Source: Shinella fusca
GTDB taxonomy: Bacteria > Pseudomonadota > Alphaproteobacteria > Rhizobiales > Rhizobiaceae
DNA: 63,317 nt
Direction: 5' to 3'
Assembly (NCBI RefSeq): GCF_014203155.1
Contig: NZ_JACHIK010000023.1
Location: 1 to 63,317, forward strand
The notes below the pieces were generated by a model that was not told the DNA's origin, ran no database searches, and saw only the letters and a list, made by a program, of their open reading frames with translations. A program made the translations under genes and the position numbers. Positions 45,629-55,939 of the stretch are shown piece by piece; the stretch's first letter is position 1; each line of letters opens with the position of its first letter.

Positions 45629-46474
45629 CTAGAGGTCCGCCGGATTTTCTTCCGTGATCAGGAGCGCCTTGCTCAGCATCCCGGAATCGTCCAGACCCCA
45701 CTTGGCCATGATCTTCTCATAGGTGCCGTCGTCGATCATCGACTGAATCGCATCCGTCATGACCTTACCGAGCGGATCGCCCTTGCGCACGCCAATGCAG
45801 CTATTCACCGGCGAGAGGACCAGTTCGGACACCTTCAGGTCTCCGGTCTGCTTAGCCATGTAGGCGAGCTTGACGGAGCCGGCGACGGTCGCCTCGGCGC
45901 GCTTCGAGCGGACGGCGAGTTCGGCCTGGGCCTGCGTGCCGTGCGTCTGCACGGTCAACGGGTGGTCCTTGCATTCGTTGGCATTCAGCCTTTCGACGAG
46001 CCCGAGATCCCACGAGCCGTTCAAGACCGCGACCGTCAGGCCGCAGGTGTCCGTCGCGGCCTTGATGTCGAGCTTGCTGTCCGCGGGGTAGGCAAACGAG
46101 GTCCCGATCTTGCGCTGGGAGACGAAATCGAGCGTCTTCAGGCGCTCCGCGGTCGTGCCGAAGGACGAGAAGCCCGCGTCGAAGCGCTTGGACTGAAGAC
46201 CCGGAATGATGGCGTCGAAGCTCGTCCCCTCGAAGGTGAAGGGCACGCCCAGGCGATCCTCCATCTCTTTCGCGATATCCACGCTCCAGCCCTTGAGCTG
46301 ACCGTCGGAATCAAGGAATTCGTCGGGCGCCCAGTCGTTGAAGACCGCGGCCTTGATGCCGTTGTCCTTGTATTCCTGCGGCAAGGCATCGTGCAGGGCC
46401 GGGATGACATCGGCAAGCGCCGGCATCGCCAGCACCGCGCTTAGAACACAACCGGCCAGAATAGACTTGAACAT
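45629..46474 (-). CDS. Polar amino acid ABC transporter substrate-binding protein
   Basis: A 281-residue periplasmic protein with signal peptide FKSILAGCVLSAVLAMPALA and family-3 features: APDEFLDSDGQLKGWSVDIAKEMEDRLG, FDAIIPGLQSKRFDAGFSSFG, and DFVSQRKIGTSFAYP. The ligand is probably an amino acid or its glycated derivative, given the neighbours. Preceded by a LacI-type palindrome 69 bases upstream. Confidence 0.9.
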   Translation of the reverse strand: MFKSILAGCVLSAVLAMPALADVIPALHDALPQEYKDNGIKAAVFNDWAPDEFLDSDGQLKGWSVDIAKEMEDRLGVPFTFEGTSFDAIIPGLQSKRFDAGFSSFGTTAERLKTLDFVSQRKIGTSFAYPADSKLDIKAATDTCGLTVAVLNGSWDLGLVERLNANECKDHPLTVQTHGTQAQAELAVRSKRAEATVAGSVKLAYMAKQTGDLKVSELVLSPVNSCIGVRKGDPLGKVMTDAIQSMIDDGTYEKIMAKWGLDDSGMLSKALLITEENPADL

Positions 46475-46542
46475 GACATCCTCCTTGTCGTGCGGACCCG
46501 GCGGGACCGCGATTCGTTCTCTGGTTCCCTTGCTAATGATGG

Positions 46543-46556
46543 CGAGAACGTTCTCA
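46543..46556. promoter_or_regulatory. LacI-type operator upstream of the ABC transporter operon
   Basis: CGAGAACGTTCTCA, 13 of 14 bases of the cluster palindrome. It lies between the binding-protein start (46474, minus) and the lacI gene (46735, plus), so autoregulation is also possible. Confidence 0.75.
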
Positions 46557-46734
46557 CATATGAGACACAGTCATCGCCCGCTCGTCAAGCGCCGTTTTGC
46601 GCGGAATGATTCGGAAAGGGCGTTGAAAACGGCCATCGATCTGGTAATGCCTGTAAAAAGACTGTCGATTTTTTGCGAGATCCGCATGATGAAATTCTCA
46701 TTCGGCAGGCCCGGAATGTGAGAGGGAAATGCTG

Positions 46735-47823
46735 ATGGCTCCAAAAAGCAAGGCGACGATCGCAGATGTTGCACGCGCAGCAGGCGTTTCCACGGCGACG
46801 GCGGGGCGCGTGCTCGGCGGCTACGGCTATACCAGTGAGGAGAAGAAGGAGCAGGTCCTCAAGGCCGCCCAGAATCTCGGCTATCGGCCTAACGCGCTTG
46901 CCCGCAGTCTCATCACCGGCAAAACGCGCACGCTCGGCGTCGTGGCCGGCGATATCCAGAATCCCTTCTATGCCTCGGTCCTGCGCGGCGTTTCCAATGT
47001 CGCCGAGGCCAACGGCTTCGGCCTTCTGATCACCAATAGCGACGAAGCGCAGCCGAAGGAGGTCCATTCGGTCGAGCTTCTGGCGCAAAAGCAGGTGGAC
47101 GGACTGATCGTCACGCCCAGCGACACGCGCAGGGCGCGGCACTTGCACAGCCTCAGGGCGATGGGCGTGCCGCTCGTGCTGATCGACCGCGCGGTCGCCG
47201 GCCTGATGGTGGACCGTGTGGCGACCGACAACATCGCCGCCGCCGAACAGGCCGTGCGCCATCTTATCGCGGCAGGGCACCGCCGGATCGGCATCGTGGC
47301 GGAACTCGTCGACGAGGAGCGCGGCGGGTTGGATGCGTTCCTGGCGCGCGCCGTTGCCGGCGATCCGATCGAAAGCGAAACACTCTATCCGAGCTGGCAG
47401 CGCCTTCTTGGCTATATCCGGGCGCACAGGATCGAGGGCCTGCCCGTCGATCCGCGGCTCACGCTCAGGGCCGGCAGCTATTCGGCCCTCGCCGCGCAGG
47501 CGGTCGTCCCGCAGCTGATAACGGCGCCCGATGCGCCGACGGCACTCTTCACCACCGACGGCACCATGTCCGAAGGCACCATGCGGGCGCTTGTGGAACT
47601 GAAGCGTTCCATTCCGCAGGATCTCTCGATCATCTGCTTCGACGACCTCGACTGGATGAGCTTCCACCGGCCCGGCATCACCACCGTCGCCCAGCCGCGC
47701 CTTGCTATGGGCGAGGCCGCCGCGCGGATGCTGCTGGAGCGCATTCGCGGCGAAGACTATCCGCCGCGCACCGTGCTGATGCCTGCAGAACTCATCGAAC
47801 GGGGTTCCGTCGCACGGCTCTGA
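46735..47823 (+). CDS. LacI-family regulator of the fructosyl-amine locus
   Basis: A 362-residue LacI regulator: helix-turn-helix ATIADVARAAGVSTATAGRVLGG, hinge helix PNALARSLITGKTRTLGVV, ligand domain with DRVATDNIAAAEQAVRHLI and DLSIICFDDLDWMSF. The ATG at 46735 has GAGAGGGAA at good spacing; another ATG at 46729 is too close. Divergent from the ABC operon and just upstream of the PfkB kinase gene. Four copies of one palindrome nearby are the likely binding sites. Confidence 0.9.
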   Translation: MAPKSKATIADVARAAGVSTATAGRVLGGYGYTSEEKKEQVLKAAQNLGYRPNALARSLITGKTRTLGVVAGDIQNPFYASVLRGVSNVAEANGFGLLITNSDEAQPKEVHSVELLAQKQVDGLIVTPSDTRRARHLHSLRAMGVPLVLIDRAVAGLMVDRVATDNIAAAEQAVRHLIAAGHRRIGIVAELVDEERGGLDAFLARAVAGDPIESETLYPSWQRLLGYIRAHRIEGLPVDPRLTLRAGSYSALAAQAVVPQLITAPDAPTALFTTDGTMSEGTMRALVELKRSIPQDLSIICFDDLDWMSFHRPGITTVAQPRLAMGEAAARMLLERIRGEDYPPRTVLMPAELIERGSVARL

Positions 47824-47986
47824 CTACTCGAAGCCGCGGCCCATTCTTTTCCGCTTTTCCCGCGCATATTCATGCGCGAACGATCACCTGCGGCACCGGA
47901 ACCGCCCCTTCGATTGGCCCCGCGAGCAAATCGAATGCCCTTTTCCGCCGAAATCATTTGCCTTTCGCGACGCGGCCTTGTAGGTG
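47824..47986. other. Intergenic region between lacI and pfkB
   Basis: Contains no gene. It should hold the promoter of the kinase gene, just left of the operator at 47987. Confidence 0.4.
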
Positions 47987-48000
47987 AGAGAACGTTCTCA
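47987..48000. promoter_or_regulatory. LacI-type operator upstream of the PfkB kinase gene
   Basis: AGAGAACGTTCTCA, 13 of 14 bases of the cluster palindrome, 25 bases before the kinase start and thus placed to block transcription or promoter escape. Confidence 0.75.
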
Positions 48001-48025
48001 GCCTCGTCTCAGGAGAGCCTGCCAG

Positions 48026-48913
48026 ATGCCCCGCCCCGTCAGAATCCTCGCCTTCGGTGACAACGTGGTCGATTGCTACCGCGACCAGAACCTGATGTTT
48101 CCTGGTGGGAACTGCGTGAATCATGCGGTCTTCGCCCGCCGGGCGGGCGCCGAGGCGGCCTATGCCGGCGCAGTCTGCGAAGACGAGGCGGGCCGCCTTA
48201 TCCGCCGGGCGCTGATCAAGGAAGGCGTCGACGTCTCGCTATTGCGGATGGAACCGGGACAGACCGCCTATTGCGTGATCGAGACGCAGGGCGGTGATCG
48301 GGTGTTCGTCGGGGCCAATCTCGGCGTGTCAATCATCGCGCCCACAAACAAGGATTTGGCGCGGCTTCAGGAAGTCGATGCGGTCCACACTGGCAGATCG
48401 AGCCATGTCGATGCATGGCTGCCGCGCTTTGCTGAGGTGACGAAAGTCTCCTACGATCTCGCGACTGTGCACGATCCCCGACGCATCGCCCTTGTGGCGC
48501 CGCACTGTTTCCTTCTTGCCTTCTCCGCGGGCGGCGTCTCGCGCGCGGAAGCGCTCTCGCTCGCCCAGCTTGCCCGGTCGGCCGGCGCCCGTTGGAGCCT
48601 CGTCACCCGCGGCATCGAAGGCGCTCTTCTGGTCGGCGAAACCGGCGTCTTTGAAATGCCGGCCCGACCGGTCGACGCCGTCGACACGTTGGGCGCCGGT
48701 GATACCTACATCGCCAACGTCCTCGTCGGCCTGCTGAACGATCTGCAGCCCGAGACCGTCTTGAAGAGGGCCACGGAAGCTGCCGCGCAAACCTGTCTGA
48801 TGCGTGGCGCCTTTGGGCATCAGGCAACCATGACCATCGATCTGTCGAACATGATGAGCCTGGAGGAGGTCTACCGCTTTACCCGCCCTGCGGAAGCGCC
48901 CGAGGCGGTTTGA
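48026..48913 (+). CDS. PfkB-family sugar kinase, FrlD-like
   Basis: A 295-residue kinase. The N-terminus ILAFGDNVVDCYRDQNLMFPGGNCVNHAVFARRAG, with GGN, parallels FrlD (fructosamine 6-kinase: [22 protein letters not shown]). The C-terminal motif VDAVDTLGAGDTYIANVL carries the catalytic Asp. It would phosphorylate a fructosyl-amine at C6 for the SIS deglycase. CAGGAG precedes the ATG at 48026. Confidence 0.85.
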   Translation: MPRPVRILAFGDNVVDCYRDQNLMFPGGNCVNHAVFARRAGAEAAYAGAVCEDEAGRLIRRALIKEGVDVSLLRMEPGQTAYCVIETQGGDRVFVGANLGVSIIAPTNKDLARLQEVDAVHTGRSSHVDAWLPRFAEVTKVSYDLATVHDPRRIALVAPHCFLLAFSAGGVSRAEALSLAQLARSAGARWSLVTRGIEGALLVGETGVFEMPARPVDAVDTLGAGDTYIANVLVGLLNDLQPETVLKRATEAAAQTCLMRGAFGHQATMTIDLSNMMSLEEVYRFTRPAEAPEAV

Positions 48914-49184
48914 AAACGGCAGCGCAAGTGGCTTGGAACCGGGCCTCGTGGGGCAACGTTCTGTTTGGGCCAACCTTGTGGATGCAATGCTGCCGCGTAG
49001 GCGTTTTCCTCGGAAACCGCGCAGACGTCCTGGCCCTGGCACCACGCTTTTGGGGAAGCTGCTCCGCCATGTGCCACTGCATTCAGTGCGGTGCACACGA
49101 CGGAGCATTTCACCATGGATTCCCGCTGTCCAGCAGGCTTGGGACCGGCATCAAGCCGCAGCACGGCACGTCAGTTCGATCGTC
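48914..49184. other. Intergenic stretch, nothing recognised
   Basis: About 270 bases between convergent genes. It contains GGGCAACGTTCT, which matches only one half of the LacI-type operator. No gene or clear terminator was seen. Confidence 0.35.
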
Positions 49185-49304
49185 TCAACGCATGTAGTGA
49201 TAGATCAGTGGCCCGATCGCCAGTCCATAGATAACCGCGCTTAGCGCGATCCCGATCGCCGTGCCGAAACGTGTGGCAACATCAAGGTTCTTACTGACGT
49301 CCAT
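49185..49304 (-). CDS. 39-residue single-span membrane protein
   Basis: A short protein MDVSKNLDVATRFGTAIG, followed by a hydrophobic stretch (IALSAVIYGLAIGPLIYHY) and ending in MR. AAGGAT lies 6 bases before the ATG at 49304, a good ribosome binding site. It lies downstream of nhaA on the same strand. The composition is typical of real small membrane proteins; the function is unknown. Confidence 0.6.
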   Translation of the reverse strand: MDVSKNLDVATRFGTAIGIALSAVIYGLAIGPLIYHYMR

Positions 49305-49413
49305 CGCGTGATCCTTCCCCAACGAAGGTACATTGGAAAGAAATCTTAACGTTGTCCAGCGCGCAGGTGCGCTTTTCAAGCGCACCGCCGCAGTTGGGCT
49401 ATAGGGCACAGAT

Positions 49414-50619
49414 CTACTGTACGTGAAGATCAACACGTTTCGTTCGCCTGCCGAACAGACCGAGGAAAATAGCTCCCAGTGCACCAGCAGCCACGGATCC
49501 CGTCAGGATTCCGATCTTTACATGGTCCTGGACGATTGGATCACTGAAGGCGAGGAGGCCGATGAACAGGCTCATCGTGAAGCCGATCCCGCAAAGAAGG
49601 GCAACCCCGATTAACTGGCCCCAACTCGCCTGTGCCGGCAGGTCCGCGAGATCGAGCTTGACCAGAAGGGCGACCGTGCCGAGGACACCGATAAGCTTGC
49701 CGAACAGCAACCCGGCGGCAATGCCCAACGTGATCGGTTCGCCCAGCACGTCCATGGTCACGCCGGTAAAGGAGACACCGGCATTCGCGAAGCCGAAGAT
49801 CGGCACGATGAGGAATGCGACCGGCTTATGAAGCGTATGTTCGAGCTTATGTAACGGCGATTGCGCAGGCGTTGCCTCGGGCATGCCCGGCGTCGCCTTC
49901 AGAGGGATCGTCAAAGCCAACATCACGCCCGCGAGCGTCGCATGAATACCCGAAGCGAATACAAGGAACCAGAGCAACACACCAAGCGCCAGATAGGGCC
50001 AGAGCGTAGTGACTCTCATGCGGTTGAGACCATAAAGCGCGGCCAGAATCGCTGCGGCTGCACAAAGCGCCATGATATTCACATCTGCGGTATAGAAAAT
50101 AGCAATGACAACCACCGCCCCGAGATCATCGAGAATGGCGAGCGCCGTTAGGAAGATTTTCAGCGATGCCGGGACGCGCGAGCCGAACAGGGAGATCACG
50201 CCGAGAGCAAAGGCGATGTCCGTCGCCGTCGGAATAGCCCATCCTCGCACCGCCGCCGGATCGCTCCAGTTGAAATAGAGGAAGAACAGCGCTGGCACGG
50301 CCATACCACCCGCCGCCGCCGCGCCCGGAAGAACACGTCGGCTCCAAGTTGACAGTTGACCGTCAAGCATCTCGCGTTTGATCTCAAGACCCACTAGCAG
50401 AAAGAAGACGGCCATCAAGGCGTCGTTGATCCAGTGCCGCAGGCTAAGTGGCCCGATATAGGCGTGGAGCAGATGGAAATATTCCTCCGCGAAGGCTGAG
50501 TTCGCGGTGACAATGGCAAGAACTGCAACTGCCATCAAGACGATGCCGCCTGAGGCCTCGGCATCGAGAAACTGACGAAGAGTCGACTGGATGCGGCCTT
50601 TGAGAACCGGTGAAGACAT
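49414..50619 (-). CDS. nhaA: NhaA sodium/proton antiporter
   Basis: A 401-residue antiporter with about 12 helices. NhaA motifs: HWINDALMAVFFLLVGLEIKRE near residue 65, WAIPTATDIAFALGVISLFG and LAILDDLGAVVVIAIFYT, which carries the ion-binding aspartate pair. It exchanges sodium for protons to hold pH and salt balance. The start at 50619 has GAGGAGCG upstream; the frame upstream is cysteine-alanine rich and unlikely to be translated. Confidence 0.95.
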   Translation of the reverse strand: MSSPVLKGRIQSTLRQFLDAEASGGIVLMAVAVLAIVTANSAFAEEYFHLLHAYIGPLSLRHWINDALMAVFFLLVGLEIKREMLDGQLSTWSRRVLPGAAAAGGMAVPALFFLYFNWSDPAAVRGWAIPTATDIAFALGVISLFGSRVPASLKIFLTALAILDDLGAVVVIAIFYTADVNIMALCAAAAILAALYGLNRMRVTTLWPYLALGVLLWFLVFASGIHATLAGVMLALTIPLKATPGMPEATPAQSPLHKLEHTLHKPVAFLIVPIFGFANAGVSFTGVTMDVLGEPITLGIAAGLLFGKLIGVLGTVALLVKLDLADLPAQASWGQLIGVALLCGIGFTMSLFIGLLAFSDPIVQDHVKIGILTGSVAAGALGAIFLGLFGRRTKRVDLHVQ

Positions 50620-51328
50620 GGGTTCGCGCTCCTCCGCTGGAAGGTTGATCGAAGTCTCCGTCGATTTCGGGGAACCCGCAGCGCACGCAGCACACGCCGC
50701 GTTCACACTTAGTGGCTATATCTGTCTGAATCCAGTCATGATCGAACCGAAGGCACCTTTAAAGTCCACCGGGCAAACAGTCAAACGAAGTCGACGTCCG
50801 GACGGATGACGGAATCCTATAAGTCATGTTTGCTGTCCAGACCGCGGCACGGTCTGCTTTTCCTTCCTATGGTTTCATGGGCTTCTCCTTGCTGCAACTT
50901 AGGCTCTTCTCATCAACTGGAAGGTCCCATCTCGAACATCGTCCAGGTCAGCATGGGCGAGTAGGTAGCAGAAAGGGCAAGAAAGGAGCCTGAAGCAGCA
51001 ACTCACCAATCACGCTGAAGTAAGACCATTTTTCCTCCCGAATTTCGCCACGGAAACCTTTGCCGGTTCATCCCGAAGCGGTGACCAAGAGCGCGCGACA
51101 GAACAGGCGCCCCTAGTTCGCCTCTCCTCCACCCATTGAGATACACCTTGGAAGAAATCGCCGTTGACCGCTGCGTAACATTTTCTATAACGGGGCCATT
51201 CACCCTGGACCCGGTGAAACTCCGGGTGGCTCTTCTGGCCGCCGATCCGCCAGACAACGCAAAAGCATCAAACCAGTTTACATGTCGGACATGCCCGGCC
51301 TGGATGCACTACTCTTGCGGACTTTTCC
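50620..51328. other. Long intergenic region between nhaA and the SulP gene
   Basis: About 709 bases without a convincing long gene. It holds a terminator-like hairpin at 50838 and, on the minus strand at 51003-51029, an 8-codon open frame (MVLLQRDW) behind a very strong ribosome binding site GGGAGG. The latter could be a leader peptide of nhaA, which starts 384 bases further on, or a remnant. Confidence 0.4.
50838..50862 (+). terminator. Terminator-like hairpin
   Basis: CAGACCG, a 5-base loop, CGGTCTG, followed by CTTTTC on the plus strand. No plus-strand gene ends here, so either a short RNA is terminated or the structure acts within the nhaA leader on the other strand. Confidence 0.45.
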
Positions 51329-52816
51329 ATGTTCAATCTGACAGCCTACAAGCGCGAGTGGTTCTCGAACATTCGCGCCGACATTCTCTCCGGCATCGTC
51401 GTCGCGCTTGCCCTCATCCCCGAAGCCATCGGCTTCTCCGTCATTGCCGGCGTCGACCCGAAGGTCGGGCTCTTTGCCTCCTTCGCCATCGCCTGCGTGT
51501 CCGCCTTCGTCGGCGGCCGGCCGGGCATGATCTCCGCCGCGACTGCTGCGACGGCCGTGCTCATGATCACGCTCGTAAAGGAACAAGGCCTCGAATATCT
51601 CTTCGCCGCGACGTTACTGATGGGCCTTATCCAGTTATGCGCCGGCCTCCTGAAGCTCGGCCGTGTGATGCGCTTCGTCTCGCGCTCGGTCATCACCGGC
51701 TTTGTCAACGCGCTGGCGATCCTGATCTTCATGGCGCAACTTTCGGAACTCATCGGCGTGCCGGGGCTGACTTACGCCATGATCGCAGCCGGCCTCGCGA
51801 TCATTTACCTCTTCCCCTATGTTACCAAGGCGATTCCGTCGCCGCTGGTCGCCATCCTCGTCCTGACCGCCGTTGCGTGGTGGGGCGGCCTGGACCTGCG
51901 CACCGTCGGCGATCTCGGTGAATTGCCCTCGTCGCTGCCGATCTTCGCGCTGCCACAGGTGCCGCTGACTTTCGAGACGCTCCAGATCATTTTCCCTTAC
52001 TCGATCGCGCTTGCCGCAGTCGGCCTGCTGGAATCGCTGCTGACGGCACAGATCGTCGACGACATGACGGACACGCCAAGTTCGAAAAGCCAGGAATGCA
52101 TCGGCCAGGGCGCGAGCAACATCGCCTCGAGCCTGATCGGCGGCATGGGCGGTTGCGCCATGATCGGACAATCGGTAATCAACGTCACCTCTGGCGGTCG
52201 CGGCCGCCTCTCCACTTTCGTGGCAGGCAGCGTCCTGCTGTTCCTCATTCTTGTTCTGGACGATCTTGTGCGCATCGTCCCGATGGCCGCGCTGGTTGCC
52301 GTTATGATCATGGTGTCGATCGGGACCTTTTCCTGGCGTTCGATCCTCGATCTGCGCCGCAACCCGCCGTCTTCTTCCATTGTCATGCTGGCGACGGTCG
52401 TGACCGTGGTCGGCACGCATGACCTTGCCAAGGGTGTTCTCGTCGGTGTTCTCCTTTCTGGCGTGTTTTTCGCCGGCAAGGTGGCAAGGCTCTTCCGCGT
52501 CTGTTCCACGCTAGATAACGCAGGCAACGAGCGCACCTATCATGTCGACGGCCAGATTTTCTTTGCCTCAGCGGAGAGTTTCATCGCGGCCTTCGATTTC
52601 ACGGAGACGCTGCACAAGGTGACGATCGATGTCACGGAAGCGCACCTCTGGGACATCACCGCGATTGGCGCGCTCGACAAGATCGTCCTTAAATACCGCC
52701 GCCAAGGCGTGGATGTCGCCGTCATAGGCGTCAACGAGGCAAGTGCGCATATGCTCGACCGCTTCGCCCTGCACGACAAGGAGCATGCGGCATTTTCAGG
52801 GGTCGGCGGACATTGA
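51329..52816 (+). CDS. SulP-family anion transporter with STAS domain
   Basis: A 495-residue transporter. Residues 1-400 are about 12 helices with SulP motifs ([36 protein letters not shown] across two helices, [47 protein letters not shown] in the ligand region). The C-terminal STAS domain includes [22 protein letters not shown]. Substrates of the family are sulfate, bicarbonate or dicarboxylates. Next to NhaA it may be a sodium-linked bicarbonate or sulfate importer. Confidence 0.9.
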   Translation: MFNLTAYKREWFSNIRADILSGIVVALALIPEAIGFSVIAGVDPKVGLFASFAIACVSAFVGGRPGMISAATAATAVLMITLVKEQGLEYLFAATLLMGLIQLCAGLLKLGRVMRFVSRSVITGFVNALAILIFMAQLSELIGVPGLTYAMIAAGLAIIYLFPYVTKAIPSPLVAILVLTAVAWWGGLDLRTVGDLGELPSSLPIFALPQVPLTFETLQIIFPYSIALAAVGLLESLLTAQIVDDMTDTPSSKSQECIGQGASNIASSLIGGMGGCAMIGQSVINVTSGGRGRLSTFVAGSVLLFLILVLDDLVRIVPMAALVAVMIMVSIGTFSWRSILDLRRNPPSSSIVMLATVVTVVGTHDLAKGVLVGVLLSGVFFAGKVARLFRVCSTLDNAGNERTYHVDGQIFFASAESFIAAFDFTETLHKVTIDVTEAHLWDITAIGALDKIVLKYRRQGVDVAVIGVNEASAHMLDRFALHDKEHAAFSGVGGH

Positions 52817-52972
52817 TAGACTTACATCCGAAAACACTGCGGGCATCCATGGTGGGAGTGTTCCGCGCAACCGGAGCCATGTAGTGGCAGAGGATTCGAA
52901 CATCTTCTTTACTACCAAAGGATATTGTTTCGAGATCGCAGCCTTTTAGTTAAGGCCGCGATCTTTGGAGCG

Positions 52973-53215
52973 ATGATGCTTAGCACTGAGATGGTCATAT
53001 CTCTTGAGGCTTGTCCGACGGCAGCGTTTGTTCTCGATGCTGCCCGCGTAGTCGTATTTGCAAATACTGCCGCGCGCAGACTATTTCATCCTCGAGATAG
53101 CCTCGACGGTCTCTCGGTAGAGATGCTTCTGCCTGATTGGCCGCCGCCATCCCAGGTCTCGCCGTGTCGCATCGGGGAAGGTTCAGGCCACGAAAATTCC
53201 GCGCGGGTGAGATAG
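52973..53215 (+). pseudogene. PAS-domain fragment
   Basis: An 80-residue frame with GGAGC before the start: STEMVISLEACPTAAFVLDA then ARVVVFANTAARRLFHPR, which reads as the first half of a PAS domain from a sensor protein. It stops after LLPDWPP and no kinase or output part follows, so it is probably a truncated gene. Confidence 0.5.
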
Positions 53216-53420
53216 GTGGACTGGCAGGCAACCTCGGGAACGATGACTACGCTTTTCATCGAAGCCGAGCGGAAGGTGGCGGGTGCCGGCGCAATCCGTT
53301 CGTGGATTCCGTATCGCTCCGCTCAACGGTGCATAGAAGCCTCCTCTATCGTCAGGCAAGCGGCAAGTTTCCGGCATGTCCGCTCAAAACCGCCGGTCTG
53401 TCCTCCCCCCGACAGGCTAT

Positions 53421-53626
53421 TCAGCACATAAGCCGATCGGCACGACGGACGGGATGGGTCGTGCACTGGAAGATTTTCACGCCAAGCTGTGCTTCAATTC
53501 GTTGAACGGCCTTACCCACGTCGACTTGCTGGTCGCAAATTGCAAGGCGCCACGCGTGAAGCTGTCGCTCTCCGCCACCGCCGCGAAGATTGCGATATCT
53601 GTATCGAAGAAGGTTCCTTCGTCATC
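53421..53626 (-). pseudogene. LysR N-terminal remnant with frameshift
   Basis: On the minus strand one frame reads DIAIFAAVAESDSFTRGAL, the start of a LysR helix-turn-helix. A second frame continues GKAVQRIEAQLGVKIFQCTT then HPVRRADRLMC before a stop. Together they form the first 60 or so residues of a LysR regulator, broken by a frameshift and missing the effector domain. Confidence 0.7.
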
Positions 53627-53797
53627 GTCTCGGGCTTGGAATTAATTCAGAACGGAGCGACCACGTTTCTTTGGTGATATTTATTGTCCTTGTTGCCCTC
53701 CTGACATGTCGAGCGGGCGTTCGACTTCTTGTAAGTGGATATCGCAACGGCTATCACAATCCGGAAGGTCGCTTGATACCACCGGTACACCTGCCGG

Positions 53798-54171
53798 TCA
53801 GCACCCCGGCAGCGGGCAGGCTTCGCCGCCGCCGAAGAGGCGCGAGCGGGTGAGGGAGCGTTTTTCCCGTCCGTTGTCGAGCGAGAACATGCCGCTCCGG
53901 CCCGGCACGACGTCGATGATCAATTGCGTGTGCCGCCAGACATTGAACTGGCTTTCACTGATATAAACCGGCACGCCGCCGATCTCGCCAAGCTTCACAT
54001 CCCGGTCGCCGACGATATAGTCGTCGGCCGGGTAGCACATGGGCGCGGAACCGTCGCAACAGCCCCCGACTGGTGAAACAGGATTTCCGGATGATCAACC
54101 TGGATTTCTCGAATAAGGTCTAGAGCCGCTTCGGTCGCTACCACGCGCGGCTCGGTCACGACTTCGGACAT
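53798..54171 (-). pseudogene. DUF779 gene with a single-base frameshift
   Basis: The first frame starts MSEVVTEPRVVATEAALDLI and runs to EILFHQSG. The second frame continues MCYPADDYIVGDRDVKLGEI through GGEACPLPGC. DUF779 proteins normally have a continuous HQSGGCCDGSAPMCYP here; one G is missing in the G-run at about 54069-54073. If this base is restored the protein is a normal 124 residues. DUF779 is often next to acetaldehyde or alcohol dehydrogenase genes, as here. It may be a sequencing error. Confidence 0.82.
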
Positions 54172-54280
54172 GATGGTCCTCCTTGAGCAAAATCCCTCCC
54201 CGCAAGCGAGGGAAGGGAGCGTGCCGCACCGCGCCCGGGAAACCTCCTCCATCAGCGAGGCGGAGAAGGCGGGAGGGCGC

Positions 54281-55789
<1,509 letters not shown>

Positions 55790-55939
55790 GTCATTCCTCC
55801 CATCAAAGACCCGGATTGGGCCGTCGACAGGATGGTGCAGCGCTTTGCCGGCATGCGGTAGACGCAGACCGGCGATGGCCGGCACAACTGTTTCAGATTT
55901 GAGACAGGACAGAGCAACGGCCTGCGCTGCGGCGCAACA

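Noticed and set aside
48951-48964. Fifth LacI-type site (GGGCAACGTTCTGT)
   Set aside because: Only the right half matches and it lies after the kinase gene, away from any start.
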